Notes: a model not told the origin generated them from the letters alone. Shown: positions 22,929 to 31,368, counted from the first letter of the stretch. The stretch is 37,771 nucleotides of DNA from DAOTYE01 sp034434915 (GCA_034434915.1 DAOTYE010000049.1:1-37771); one strand, 5' to 3'. A program made the numbers and translations.

Positions 22929-24620
22929 ATGGCTAGTGTTAATCGTATTGTCATTATCGGGGGGAATGCCTGCGGTCCGAAGGCGGCGGCGCGGGCGCGG
23001 CGCTGTGACCCGCATGCCCGCATCACCATCGTTGAGCAGGGCGATTACGTTTCCACCGCCACCTGCGGCTTTCCTTACTATGTCTCCGGTGTTATTGCGC
23101 AGAAGAAGAGCCTCTTCGGGCGGGAGCTGGACTATTTCACCAATGTTTTCGGCGTGGATGTCCTGACCGGCACGCGGGCAGTGGCTATTGACCGCAGGGC
23201 GCATCAGGTTGAGATAGTTAACCTCAAGACGAACGAAAAAGCGTCCCTGCCTTATGATAAACTCGTCCTGGCGACCGGCAGTCTCCCCGCGGTGCCGAAT
23301 TTGCCGGGGAAAGACCTGAATGGCATCTTCACCATGACCCGCATCGGGGATGCGCTCGCCCTGCGGGACCTGCTGGCGAACTATGAGCGGAAGCAGGCGG
23401 CGGTGGTGGGTGCCGGGCTCATCGGGCTGGAGATGGCGGAGGCGCTCAAAGTACTGGGGTTTGAAGTGACCGTCATTGAGGCGCTGAATTGGGCACTGCC
23501 CACGCTTCTTGATGTTGAGATTGCGGCGCAGGTGGAAAAGCACCTGAGAGATAAAGGCGTGAAAGTGATTTTCGGTCAGCGCGTTGCCGGCTTTGAAGGC
23601 GATGAAAACAATAAGGTGAAAAGGGTTATGACTAAGGACGGCGGGTTTGAAGCCGGTCTTGTCCTGATGGCGCTGGGGGTGAAACCTAACGTGACGCTGG
23701 CGCGTGAGGCAGGAATAACAATCGGCAAAACGGGCGGAATCGCAGTCAATGAATATCTCCAGACGAATGATAAAGATATTTATGCCGGCGGCGACTGCGT
23801 GGAAAATGTTCACCTGATTACAAAGCAGAAGGTGCTGGTGCCGCTGGGCTCCACGGCGAACAAGCATGGTAGGGTTATCGGCACCAATGTCACCGGCGGC
23901 AGGGAGACCTTCCCCGGGGTGGCGGGGACGGCGGCAATTAAAGTATTTGATTTCAATGTGGCGCGGACCGGCTTGAGCGAAACACAGGCACGCGAGGCTG
24001 GCTATGAGGTGGTAACCTCCCTGGTGCCGAACTATGACCACGCCACCTATTACCCGGGCTATAAAGAGATTACCGTCAAGCTTATCGCGGAGAAGAAGAC
24101 GGGCAGGTTGCTCGGCGGTCAGGCGGTTGGTCCCGGCGATACAGCGAAACGCATTGATGTAGTGGCGACAGCCATCTCCTTTGGTGCCTCTGTGGACGAT
24201 TTGGCTAATACTGACCTTGCCTATGCGCCTCCCTATAACAGCGCCCTTGACCCGCTCCACAGCGCGGCTAACGTCATCCGCAACAAGCGGGCAGGCCTGG
24301 CTAAATCCCTCACGCCGATGGAAGTCAGGGCGAAGCTGGACGGTGGGGATGACTTCATCCTCCTTGACGTGCGCACGAAGAAAGAGTGGGATGAAAAGCG
24401 CATAGAAGCGCCACAGGTGAAGTTCCTGCCCGTTCAGGAGCTAAGAGCACGGCTTGATGAGCTACCGAAGGACGCGGAGATTGTGGTGTTCTGCCGCTCA
24501 AGCGTGCGCGCCTATCAGTCCCAGCGCATCCTGGAGGGCGCCGGCTTCAAGAAGGTGAAATTCATGGACGGGAGCATCGCCGGCTGGCCCTACGGGGTGG
24601 ACGTGGCTAAGCCCTCCTGA
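22929..24620 (+). CDS. CoA-disulfide reductase-like flavoprotein with C-terminal rhodanese domain
   Basis: The protein has 563 residues. The N-terminal part (1-450) is a pyridine-nucleotide disulfide oxidoreductase with FAD motif GGNACG (11-16), a second nucleotide motif VGAGLIGLEMAE and a single redox cysteine, Cys46, in STATCGFPYY. That is the signature of CoA disulfide reductase and NADH oxidase/peroxidase types. A YAPPYNSALDPLHSAANV stretch supports CoADR. The C-terminal rhodanese domain (about 465-560) has its active cysteine at Cys522 in CRSSVR. Such fusions reduce CoA persulfides or polysulfide with NAD(P)H. It starts 9 bases after the PdxA2 gene with only a weak ribosome site, so it is probably co-transcribed though the metabolic link is unclear. 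Confidence 0.92.
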   Translation: MASVNRIVIIGGNACGPKAAARARRCDPHARITIVEQGDYVSTATCGFPYYVSGVIAQKKSLFGRELDYFTNVFGVDVLTGTRAVAIDRRAHQVEIVNLKTNEKASLPYDKLVLATGSLPAVPNLPGKDLNGIFTMTRIGDALALRDLLANYERKQAAVVGAGLIGLEMAEALKVLGFEVTVIEALNWALPTLLDVEIAAQVEKHLRDKGVKVIFGQRVAGFEGDENNKVKRVMTKDGGFEAGLVLMALGVKPNVTLAREAGITIGKTGGIAVNEYLQTNDKDIYAGGDCVENVHLITKQKVLVPLGSTANKHGRVIGTNVTGGRETFPGVAGTAAIKVFDFNVARTGLSETQAREAGYEVVTSLVPNYDHATYYPGYKEITVKLIAEKKTGRLLGGQAVGPGDTAKRIDVVATAISFGASVDDLANTDLAYAPPYNSALDPLHSAANVIRNKRAGLAKSLTPMEVRAKLDGGDDFILLDVRTKKEWDEKRIEAPQVKFLPVQELRARLDELPKDAEIVVFCRSSVRAYQSQRILEGAGFKKVKFMDGSIAGWPYGVDVAKPS

Positions 24621-24623
24621 TTG

Positions 24624-24632
24624 TGGTATAAT
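24624..24632 (+). promoter_or_regulatory. Extended -10 promoter for the permease gene
   Basis: TGG followed by TATAAT (24624-24632), an extended -10 with no good -35. It lies directly after the stop codon of the flavoprotein gene. The transcript would begin near 24639. Confidence 0.5.
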
Positions 24633-24660
24633 AATTAAAAATTCATGATATAGATTGCAT

Positions 24661-24678
24661 GGTCGGCTTCAGCCGGCC
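24661..24678 (+). promoter_or_regulatory. Small hairpin in the leader of the permease gene
   Basis: GGTCGGC (24661-24667), loop TTCA, GCCGGCC (24672-24678): seven pairs with one G-T wobble, ending 9 bases before the likely ATG at 24688. It occupies the place where a Shine-Dalgarno sequence would be expected; none is seen. Confidence 0.35.
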
Positions 24679-24687
24679 TTACTTATT

Positions 24688-25926
24688 ATGTTTTCTATTA
24701 TCATTCTGCTTATTGTCTTTGCCCTCATCGCTGTCCGGCGCATAGGAAGCATCAGGTTCCAGATATGGCAGGTGATGCTGTTTGGTGCCGTGGCGGCGCT
24801 GGCTACCGGAGAGATTTCCCCAAGAAATGCCCTCAAAGCGATTGACCCTGACGTGATGCTATTCCTGTTCGGCATGTTTGTCATCGGGCAGGCGCTGGAG
24901 GAGAGCGGCTATCTTTCCAGGCTGTCCTATCTTTTGTTCAGTCGGGCGCGGTCTCTCAGCGGTCTTGTTCTGCTGGTACTCTTCGGCATGGGATTGCTCG
25001 CCGCGCTTCTGATGAATGATACCATCGCCATCATCGGCACGCCCCTCATGGTGCTCCTGGCAAGGAAAAACGGCATTCCGGGGAAGATTTTGCTGTTAGC
25101 CCTCGCCTTTGCGGTGACCATCGGCAGTGTGATGAGCCCCATCGGCAACCCGCAGAACCTGCTCATCGCCATCAATGGCGGGGTAGCCGCGCCTTTTATT
25201 ACCTTCTTGAAGTTCCTGTTTTTGCCCACGGTGCTAAACCTTTTCATCGCCTACGGATTTCTGCGCCTGTACTACCGCCGCCACTTCAATGGCGTTTTGC
25301 TCGCCCAGGACCCCGGAGTAATTCAGGACAGAAGACTGGCACGGGTGTCTCAGGTATCGCTCGGTCTGCTGGTCCTTCTCATCATCGCCAAGATAGCCGT
25401 GGCGCTGAGCGGTCTGGCAATTGATTTCAGATTGACTTATATTGCGCTTATTTCTGCCCTGCCCGTTTTGCTGTTCAGTCCCAATCGCCTGTCCATCATC
25501 CGGGGGGTTGACTGGCATACGCTCGTTTTCTTTGCCGCAATGTTTGTGCTGATGGAAAGCGTGTGGGACGGCGGCGTGTTTCAATCCCTGCTCAACGGCT
25601 CACAGGCGAACCTGACATCGGTGAGCATGATTCTACTGGTGAGCGTGGTGCTGAGCCAGTTCATCTCCAATGTGCCTTTGGTAGCGCTCTATCTGCCCAT
25701 GCTCATGCAACTTGGTGCGGCAACAAAGGGGCTCATGGCGCTTGCCGCCGGGAGCACCATCGCCGGTAACTTCTCCATCCTCGGCGCGGCGAGCAATGTC
25801 ATCATCATCCAGAACGCGGAGAAGAAAGCAAAGGAAACAGTCACCTTCCTGGAATTTATCAAAATAGGGGTGCCGCTGACGGTCGCCAATATCCTGGTGT
25901 ACTGGCTCTTCCTGTGGCTGATGTAG
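24688..25926 (+). CDS. ArsB/NhaD/SLC13-type ion transporter permease
   Basis: The protein has 412 residues and about 11-12 hydrophobic segments, with the repeated layout of the ion transporter superfamily (ArsB, NhaD, CitMHS, SLC13). A MNDTIAIIGTPLMV segment in the first half and SQFISNVPLVALYLPM in the second carry the conserved Asn residues of the two inverted repeats, and GSVMSPIGNPQNLLI is also typical. It would move an anion or a cation/proton pair across the cytoplasmic membrane; the substrate is not clear. I take the ATG at 24688 rather than an upstream TTG at 24655. It has its own extended -10 promoter. Confidence 0.85.
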   Translation: MFSIIILLIVFALIAVRRIGSIRFQIWQVMLFGAVAALATGEISPRNALKAIDPDVMLFLFGMFVIGQALEESGYLSRLSYLLFSRARSLSGLVLLVLFGMGLLAALLMNDTIAIIGTPLMVLLARKNGIPGKILLLALAFAVTIGSVMSPIGNPQNLLIAINGGVAAPFITFLKFLFLPTVLNLFIAYGFLRLYYRRHFNGVLLAQDPGVIQDRRLARVSQVSLGLLVLLIIAKIAVALSGLAIDFRLTYIALISALPVLLFSPNRLSIIRGVDWHTLVFFAAMFVLMESVWDGGVFQSLLNGSQANLTSVSMILLVSVVLSQFISNVPLVALYLPMLMQLGAATKGLMALAAGSTIAGNFSILGAASNVIIIQNAEKKAKETVTFLEFIKIGVPLTVANILVYWLFLWLM

Positions 25927-26045
25927 AGACATCCTGAATAAATCCCCCCTCCTCTGGATTCTCCTTCACAGGTGAAGGGCTGGAATGATGGCAGAAATCT
26001 CAGATATTGGCACGTCGCCACGCTCCGCGCAATGATAGGAGAGGC
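25927..26045. repeat. REP-like palindromes between convergent genes
   Basis: CCTTCAC (25963-25969) and GTGAAGG (25972-25978) form a perfect inverted repeat, and 26001-26038 carries a TATTGGCACGTCGCCACGCT-type stretch ending in CGCAATGATAG. This second part resembles intergenic repeats found elsewhere in the window. The region lies between the permease and dnaJ-like genes; the first palindrome may act as a weak bidirectional terminator. Confidence 0.4.
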
Positions 26046-26693
26046 TTACTTCACCCTGACGGTGATGAAAATATCCCCCGGGTAGCCATCAGTGGTCTGG
26101 AGGGCGTTTCTCAGGCGTATTCTTGTGCCGTCCTTGACGCGAGCGGGGATTTTGACGCGGAGCTTCTTCCCCCGCCGGATGAGGTCTTTTTCCAGACCCT
26201 TTTTCGCCTGGTCAGCGGTCAGGGTGATTTCATAGTTCACCTCCGGACGGGGTGGCGCCTGTGTCTGCGCCTGCCGGAAAAGGTCATTAAGGTTCATGCC
26301 GCCTCCCCCGGTGCCGCCGCGGAAGACCCGGAAAGAAAAGCCCCGCCCCTTGAGGAAATCGCCGAAGATGCTGTCCAGGAAGTCAACACCCAGCCCTGAG
26401 CTATTGAAGTCTCGCATCATCTCCTCAAAGGTGGTCCGCGTATACGGGCTGCCGAAGATGTCTCCTGCGCTTCCCGCCGTGCCGAACTGGTCATACTGGC
26501 GGCGTTTCTCCGGGTCACCGAGGACGCTGAAAGCCTCATTGATTTCTTTGAACTTCTCGTTCGCCCACTTTTCCCTGCCCGGATTGCGGTCAGGGTGGAA
26601 CTGCATGGCGAGCCTGCGGTAGGCTTTCTTTATGTCATCATCAGAGGCGCCCTTCGGCACGCCTAAGATTTGATAGTAGTCTTTATTGGGCAT
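26046..26693 (-). CDS. Short DnaJ/CbpA-type co-chaperone
   Basis: The protein has 215 residues. The J domain (1-70) carries the HPD motif (FHPDRNP) that stimulates DnaK ATPase activity. A Gly/Phe-rich segment follows (about 75-140), then one beta-type C-terminal domain (150-215). There is no zinc finger, and only one of the two C-terminal substrate-binding domains of DnaJ or CbpA, so it is about 90 residues shorter than CbpA. The ending is clean, with a normal stop, and does not look like a frameshift. It lies 12 bases downstream of the ThiF-like gene and is probably co-transcribed. dnaK and grpE are not in the window. Confidence 0.92.
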   Translation of the reverse strand: MPNKDYYQILGVPKGASDDDIKKAYRRLAMQFHPDRNPGREKWANEKFKEINEAFSVLGDPEKRRQYDQFGTAGSAGDIFGSPYTRTTFEEMMRDFNSSGLGVDFLDSIFGDFLKGRGFSFRVFRGGTGGGGMNLNDLFRQAQTQAPPRPEVNYEITLTADQAKKGLEKDLIRRGKKLRVKIPARVKDGTRIRLRNALQTTDGYPGDIFITVRVK

Positions 26694-26705
26694 AGCTTTT
26701 CCCGT

Positions 26706-27743
26706 CTATTGCGCACTTAACGGGGCGATGTATCTGGAGTAGAGCTCCTTAGCCAGTGTCTGGTCCAGGGTGTTCTTGATAATGGCTCTGCCGTCCGGGA
26801 AGACGATTATTTCATAGCCGCCGGTGGCAAAGCTGAGCATGAATTCATTATAGTTCACCTTCCCAAGTTTTCTGAGCTTCTCTGCCAGCTTCACCAGGTC
26901 AATGCTTTTCATGGCGGTATTAACCACTTGCACTCCCCTGGTCTGGCCGCAGAGGGAAGAAATCTTAACGGCGAACTTTTCTTCAAGGAACTCATACTTT
27001 CCGTGGCAGGCGGGGCAATCTTCCTGAGGCGCTGTGGTAATATGCTCAAAAGTATCAGTCCAGACGTCAATGATGACCAGTTCCCGGCTGGTCTCAGCGC
27101 CGACGAGTATCTTTATGGCTTCCGTAGCCTGTAGCGCGCCGATAATAGCGGGAGCGGTGGCGACAATTCCCGCCGTCTCGCAGGTGAGGGTGGGCTGGCG
27201 GCTGGTTAAAACCGGAGAAATACACCTGAGGCATGCCGTTCTGCCGGGGATGATGGTCATGGTCATGCCGTTGGCGGCAATGGCACCGCCATAGACCCAG
27301 GGTATTCTGTGTTTCAGGGCGACATCATTTATCAGGAAACGGGTCTCAAAGTTGTCCAGCCCGTCCAGAATGACGTCAGCGCCGCGGCAGAAGTGCTCTA
27401 TGTTAGTGTAATTGACATCAGCGACAATGCCCTCAATCTCAATGGCAGAGTTTACTTTTTTCAGGTGGCGTTCTGCGGCAATTGCTTTGGGCAAGCCGTT
27501 CTTTATGTCCTCTTCATTAAATAAGGTCTGACGCTGAAGGTTATGGTATTCAATGAAGTCACGGTCCACGATTCTGACTCTGCCCACGCCGGCGCGGACA
27601 AGGAATGTGGTGCTCGCGCACCCGAGCGCTCCACATCCGATGATGACCGCTGTGCTCTCGCCCAGCTTCTTCTGCCCCTCTTCCCCGATGCCGGGGAACA
27701 TGGTCTGCCGGGAATACCTGTCTCTCAGGCGTCTGTCAATCAT
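26706..27743 (-). CDS. ThiF/MoeB/HesA family E1-like adenylyltransferase
   Basis: The protein has 345 residues. The nucleotide motif GCGALGC (36-42), the DxFIEYHNLQRQ segment (62-72) and DGLDNFETRFLIND match ThiF/MoeB enzymes, which adenylate the C-terminus of a ubiquitin-like sulfur carrier such as ThiS or MoaD. Zinc-binding CxxC pairs are Cys171/Cys174 and Cys243/Cys246 (approximate). Cys188 lies in the region of the catalytic cysteine. About 90 residues at the C-terminus form an extension beyond the E1 core that I do not recognise. No carrier gene (ThiS or MoaD) is adjacent, so the pathway is uncertain: thiamine, molybdenum cofactor or another sulfur transfer. Confidence 0.92.
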   Translation of the reverse strand: MIDRRLRDRYSRQTMFPGIGEEGQKKLGESTAVIIGCGALGCASTTFLVRAGVGRVRIVDRDFIEYHNLQRQTLFNEEDIKNGLPKAIAAERHLKKVNSAIEIEGIVADVNYTNIEHFCRGADVILDGLDNFETRFLINDVALKHRIPWVYGGAIAANGMTMTIIPGRTACLRCISPVLTSRQPTLTCETAGIVATAPAIIGALQATEAIKILVGAETSRELVIIDVWTDTFEHITTAPQEDCPACHGKYEFLEEKFAVKISSLCGQTRGVQVVNTAMKSIDLVKLAEKLRKLGKVNYNEFMLSFATGGYEIIVFPDGRAIIKNTLDQTLAKELYSRYIAPLSAQ

Positions 27744-27792
27744 ACCGTTCTCTCTGATGGGGACCTGTTTTATGCCTATCTCTTGAATGAAA

Positions 27793-27822
27793 AGTATAGC
27801 ATACTGTAACGGTGGCTGTAAG
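27793..27822 (-). promoter_or_regulatory. Promoter of the ThiF-DnaJ operon
   Basis: On the minus strand CTTACA (27817-27822), 18 bases, TATACT (27793-27798). An inverted repeat AGTAT-GCT-ATACT covers the -10, a possible operator. The start codon at 27743 is about 43 bases downstream of the expected start site. Confidence 0.4.
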
Positions 27823-28010
27823 CTTATTTGCCATCAGAATTACCGGAGGGTGGGCAGAAAAAGAAAGAGGTGCCTTCAAGGATACCCGGTTGAGCCGGAA
27901 AAAGTCACCAAGCCTGAGCATGTGGCTCTCCTTTCCCTTTCTGAAGCACCTTCATTGAAAGTATAAAGCCTCCAGTAACGGGAGAGTCAAGAGGGTCTTT
28001 CGCGCTATAC

Positions 28011-28039
28011 TTGTTCACACCGCGTTGAAAAGCTAAAAT
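28011..28039 (+). promoter_or_regulatory. Promoter of the 28058 gene
   Basis: TTGTTC (28011-28016), 17 bases, TAAAAT (28034-28039). The start site would be near 28046, very close to the AAGGAGG before the ATG at 28058, giving an unusually short leader. The remaining 27823-28010 shows no gene I can support. Confidence 0.4.
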
Positions 28040-28057
28040 AAGAAGGAAGGAGATTTT

Positions 28058-28687
28058 ATGTCAGCAACACTGGGCAAAATGGAGAAACCGGAAGCTAAAG
28101 ATTTCACAAGCAAGCGGAAGCTTTACCTTGTCCCGCTGATTTTCTCAGGCAAGGACGCGCCGCCTGACTACCATGAAAAATTCACGCGCTACTGGGCTGA
28201 GGTGAGCCAGCACATCGCCAATCTTGAAGAGAAACTGGGGAAAGTGAGCCATGTCTATCATGAGGTAGTCTATCAGGCAGGGGAGGAGGGGCTGAAAGCC
28301 GTAGAGAAGCTGAACCCCGCCAGCCACCGGATTGCGAAAGAAAAAACCGGCAATGGCGCCGTATTTGAAGCCACGGAACAGAGGGAAGTGGCAGAAGAGT
28401 GCATGGACTGGGAGCGGTTTATCCTCATCGGTTTTTTGAGCCAGAAGGTGGCGGACCTGGTTTCTGAACTTTATACTGACGCGGTGAGAAAGCGTTATGA
28501 GCACATCGCCCGTGCCATAGACCAGACGCTGAAGGGAGGAGAATCCGGTCTGCTCTTCATCCGTGAGGGGCACATGGTGCAGTTCCCCAGGGATATTGAG
28601 GTCTTCAGCGTGGCGCCGCCGGCGCTGGATGATATCCACCGCTGGCAGAGGGAACGCGCCGCCAAGCCGCAAGAGGACAGGCCGTAA
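28058..28687 (+). CDS. Protein of unknown function
   Basis: The protein has 209 residues and I do not recognise a family. It starts with a perfect ribosome site (GGAAGGAG, eight bases upstream). The composition is charged and mostly helical, with no signal peptide and no membrane segment. A short N-terminal strand (KLYLVPLIF, about 21-29) precedes a helical middle containing a HIANLEEKLGKVSHVYHEVVY region, and the C-terminus has a GLLFIREGH strand segment. Codon use and length match the neighbouring genes, so it looks real. It stands alone between two minus-strand operons and ends 5 bases from the convergent aminotransferase. Confidence 0.85.
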   Translation: MSATLGKMEKPEAKDFTSKRKLYLVPLIFSGKDAPPDYHEKFTRYWAEVSQHIANLEEKLGKVSHVYHEVVYQAGEEGLKAVEKLNPASHRIAKEKTGNGAVFEATEQREVAEECMDWERFILIGFLSQKVADLVSELYTDAVRKRYEHIARAIDQTLKGGESGLLFIREGHMVQFPRDIEVFSVAPPALDDIHRWQRERAAKPQEDRP

Positions 28688-28692
28688 AAGAG

Positions 28693-30045
28693 CTACGCCG
28701 GTTTAAGCTCCTTGAGCCCCTTATAGAGCATATCCAGCATCACGTCCGCCTCTTTTTCCGTGGTGGTAATGGGCGGATTGAAGCGTATTCTGGCATAATA
28801 CTTTGCCATTGCCGGGCGGACGTATAAGCCGTTCTTCAGCATGTTGCGCTGCCATCTGCTTATTACTGCCGCGTCAAAGGGGGCTTTCGTCCTCTTGTTT
28901 TGCACCACCTCAATGCCAATCATGAGACCCAGACCACTGATATCATTCACGATGGGCAATGAAGAGAACTCTTGATTCAGACGCTCCATGACGTACTTGC
29001 CCACCTTTGCCCCGTTTTCCACCAGCTTATCCCGGAGGATGAGTTTGAGGGCGGCTTTCGCCGCCGCCGCGCCGATGGGATTGCCGTGCTGGGTCCAGCC
29101 ATGCCAGAGCATGGCGCCTTTCAATCCGTCATAGACGCGGTCGCTCACCAGCGTGGCGCCAAAGGGCAAGTAAGAGCCGGTAATGGCTTTGGCAGTAGTC
29201 ATAAGGTCCCAGGTGACGTCCCAGTGCTCCATCGCCCACAGTTTCCCTGTCCTGCCAAAGGCGGTCTGCACCTCGTCGCCGATGAGGAGGACATCATAGT
29301 CATTGCAGATTTTCCTGATGATGGGGAAGTATTCCGGCGGCGGGACAATGTTGCCCGCGGCGCCGAGCACCGGCTCGGCGATATAGGCGGCGACGCTGTC
29401 CGGACCCTCTGATTGTATAATTTCCTCCACGTAGCGGGCGCAGAGGATATTGCAAGAGGGATACTTCAAATGGAACGGGCAGCGGACGCAGTAAAAATAC
29501 GGCGCGGCAACAAACCCGGAGGCGAGCGGCGCATAACCTGCCCAGAACGCCCCGCTCCCCGCCCTGGTGGCGGCGGCGGAGCCCATGCCTGCACCATGAT
29601 AGCCGTTCTCTAGGCTGATGATTTTATACTTGCCTTTTCCCTGCTTTGACCAGTAGAGGCGGGCGAGCTTGAATGAGGTCTCCACTGATTCTGACCCGCC
29701 GCTGGTGAAGAAGAAGTGGGTCAGCCCCTTGGGGGCGACCTTGGCTAAATCTCGGGCGAACTCAATGATGGGCACGTTTGACTGCTTGCCCAGGATGTGG
29801 GCAAACTGCAATTTCTGCGCCTGCTGGCAGATGGCGTCAATGATGTCTTTCTGCCCGTGCCCCAGCGTATTGCTCGTCTGCTGGGAGCCGGCGTCATAGT
29901 AGAAATTGCCTTCGGTGTCCCATAGTTTGATGCCTTCAGCTCTTTCAATAATCGGTCCGATGTCTTCATCGCCGATGACATTGAAGCCGTGGATGATGTG
30001 CTTCCGGTCAATGTTGAGCAGTTCCTGCGTCCGTTTTCCTGGCAT
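28693..30045 (-). CDS. Class III (omega) aminotransferase, PLP-dependent
   Basis: The protein has 450 residues, normal for the family. The PLP lysine is Lys286 in a TTAKAITG context and the ring-binding aspartate is Asp257 in GDEVQ. SGGSESVETSFKLAR near 115-129 binds the phosphate. A cysteine-bearing insert PYFYCVRCPF...CNILCARYVEE (about 182-207) is shared with omega-amino acid:pyruvate aminotransferases. It moves an amino group from an omega-amino acid or amine to a 2-oxo acid; the substrate is unclear. AGGAGG lies 6 bases before the ATG. It is the last gene of a three-gene run with the M20 enzyme (28 bases) and the ApnO-like dehydrogenase. Confidence 0.92.
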   Translation of the reverse strand: MPGKRTQELLNIDRKHIIHGFNVIGDEDIGPIIERAEGIKLWDTEGNFYYDAGSQQTSNTLGHGQKDIIDAICQQAQKLQFAHILGKQSNVPIIEFARDLAKVAPKGLTHFFFTSGGSESVETSFKLARLYWSKQGKGKYKIISLENGYHGAGMGSAAATRAGSGAFWAGYAPLASGFVAAPYFYCVRCPFHLKYPSCNILCARYVEEIIQSEGPDSVAAYIAEPVLGAAGNIVPPPEYFPIIRKICNDYDVLLIGDEVQTAFGRTGKLWAMEHWDVTWDLMTTAKAITGSYLPFGATLVSDRVYDGLKGAMLWHGWTQHGNPIGAAAAKAALKLILRDKLVENGAKVGKYVMERLNQEFSSLPIVNDISGLGLMIGIEVVQNKRTKAPFDAAVISRWQRNMLKNGLYVRPAMAKYYARIRFNPPITTTEKEADVMLDMLYKGLKELKPA

Positions 30046-30073
30046 GGTGTCCTCCTGCTTTTATTTCTAGTTC

Positions 30074-31336
30074 TTATTCTGCTATGCCGCACCAGTTCAT
30101 GAGGAAGAGGGCGATGGTCTTGCTATACGTGGCAAGCGCAGACAGTTCAATACGCTCGTCAATGCGGTGCGCCCAGTAAGCATCTCCCGGGCCGTAGGTC
30201 ATTGCCGGGATGCCCGCCTGAGCGAACCATCCCGTGTCCACAATGCCGCCCCGCCCGCCCACTACCAGTTCTTTCCCGGATACCTGCTTATACGCCTCCA
30301 TCATAGTTTTCACCCCTGCCTGGTTAACGTCCAGGTCAAAGGGAATGAACTGGTACTGGTCAGGGTTAGTCTCCCAGTCAATCCTGGGCGGGTATTTACG
30401 TAGCCAGAAATCAGCCTGGGCGGCGCGGTTTACCTGGTCTACCACCTCTTTCTGCACTGCCTCTTTGGTCTCTCCGGGGAGACAGTAAACTGAAAAGTCA
30501 ATGGTGCAGCGGTCCGGGATGATGAAGGTATTGCCGCCGCCGGAGATGCTGAAAACGTTAATCATCGCCTGTCCGGGGGGCATGAGGGGGTGTTTCTTAA
30601 AGATGCTCCACTGCTTTTCCAGCTCGTTCAGAGCGGGGATGATGACCTGCGCCATTTTTTCAATGCAGTTGGCGCCTTCCCTGCCGCCTCCAGCCTGGAG
30701 GAAGAACCGCCTCTCCTGGAGATGGAGAGTATAGGGGCTTTCTAAGGTGAGGCGGCCATTGATGATGCCCACGGCGGGATAGGTGCCGGTGCCGCCGTAG
30801 GTGGGCTCGCCGACGACGGCGAAGTCAGCTTTATAGCCTTTTTCTATGAGACGTTTGGTGCCGGGTTCGCCGCATTCCTCGCCCATGACGCTGGCGATGG
30901 TCACATCGCCCTTTAGCCTGACGCCGATTTGCCTGAAGCAGGACAGGAGGAAGATGTAGGTGGCGAGGGCGCCTTTCATGTCAGTGCTGCCTTTGCCAAA
31001 GAGGGCGCCGCCGTCAATATACGGCTCATAGGGGTCGCGGCGCCACTTCTCATTCATGCGGTCTTCAAAGACGTCAATATGCCCGCTGAGGATGACAGAC
31101 CTGCCGCCGCCGGACCCTGGCAGTTTTCCCACCGCATCCGGTCTGCCGGGCAGGGCGTCAAAAACCTCTACTTTACAGCCGAGCTTCTTGAGCTGTGCCG
31201 CAATCCATAGCTGTGCTTCACGTTCATTTCCGCCGGGCGGGTTGGGGGTGCGGAAGCGGATGAGGCTCATCAGTATCTCGTGGAGCTCACCCTGGCGTTT
31301 CTGCACCTCTTTCAGAACGCGGTCAATCGTCGTCAT
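30074..31336 (-). CDS. M20 family metallopeptidase/deacylase (ArgE/DapE type)
   Basis: The protein has 420 residues. Metal ligands of the M20 family are visible: His in LSGHIDVF, Asp in GSTDMKG, the Glu pair in MGEECGEPGT, a Glu in VVGEPT and His in the final WAHRIDE segment. A dimerisation domain is inserted in the middle (about 195-310), as usual. Members cut N-acyl groups or dipeptides. It is flanked by a class III aminotransferase and an ApnO-like dehydrogenase, which could suggest release of an amino acid from an acylated or conjugated substrate followed by its oxidation. No signal peptide is seen. The ribosome site before the ATG is weak. Confidence 0.92.
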   Translation of the reverse strand: MTTIDRVLKEVQKRQGELHEILMSLIRFRTPNPPGGNEREAQLWIAAQLKKLGCKVEVFDALPGRPDAVGKLPGSGGGRSVILSGHIDVFEDRMNEKWRRDPYEPYIDGGALFGKGSTDMKGALATYIFLLSCFRQIGVRLKGDVTIASVMGEECGEPGTKRLIEKGYKADFAVVGEPTYGGTGTYPAVGIINGRLTLESPYTLHLQERRFFLQAGGGREGANCIEKMAQVIIPALNELEKQWSIFKKHPLMPPGQAMINVFSISGGGNTFIIPDRCTIDFSVYCLPGETKEAVQKEVVDQVNRAAQADFWLRKYPPRIDWETNPDQYQFIPFDLDVNQAGVKTMMEAYKQVSGKELVVGGRGGIVDTGWFAQAGIPAMTYGPGDAYWAHRIDERIELSALATYSKTIALFLMNWCGIAE

Positions 31337-31368
31337 AGTAGCATTTCTGCCTGTGCAGGAAAGAAGTG

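Noticed and set aside
22416..24260. A 614-codon open frame antisense to the PdxA2 and CoADR/rhodanese genes
   Set aside because: It lies wholly opposite two well-conserved genes. Its residue content (many His, Arg, Gly) is that of a high-GC shadow frame.
27736..27921. A 61-codon minus-strand frame upstream of the ThiF-like gene, with an AGGAG before its ATG
   Set aside because: The likely ThiF promoter lies inside it and the translated sequence resembles no protein I know. It might be a chance frame; I could not exclude it.
27770..28010. Riboswitch-like region upstream of the ThiF-like gene
   Set aside because: I compared it by eye with the molybdenum-cofactor and other riboswitch cores and found no match.
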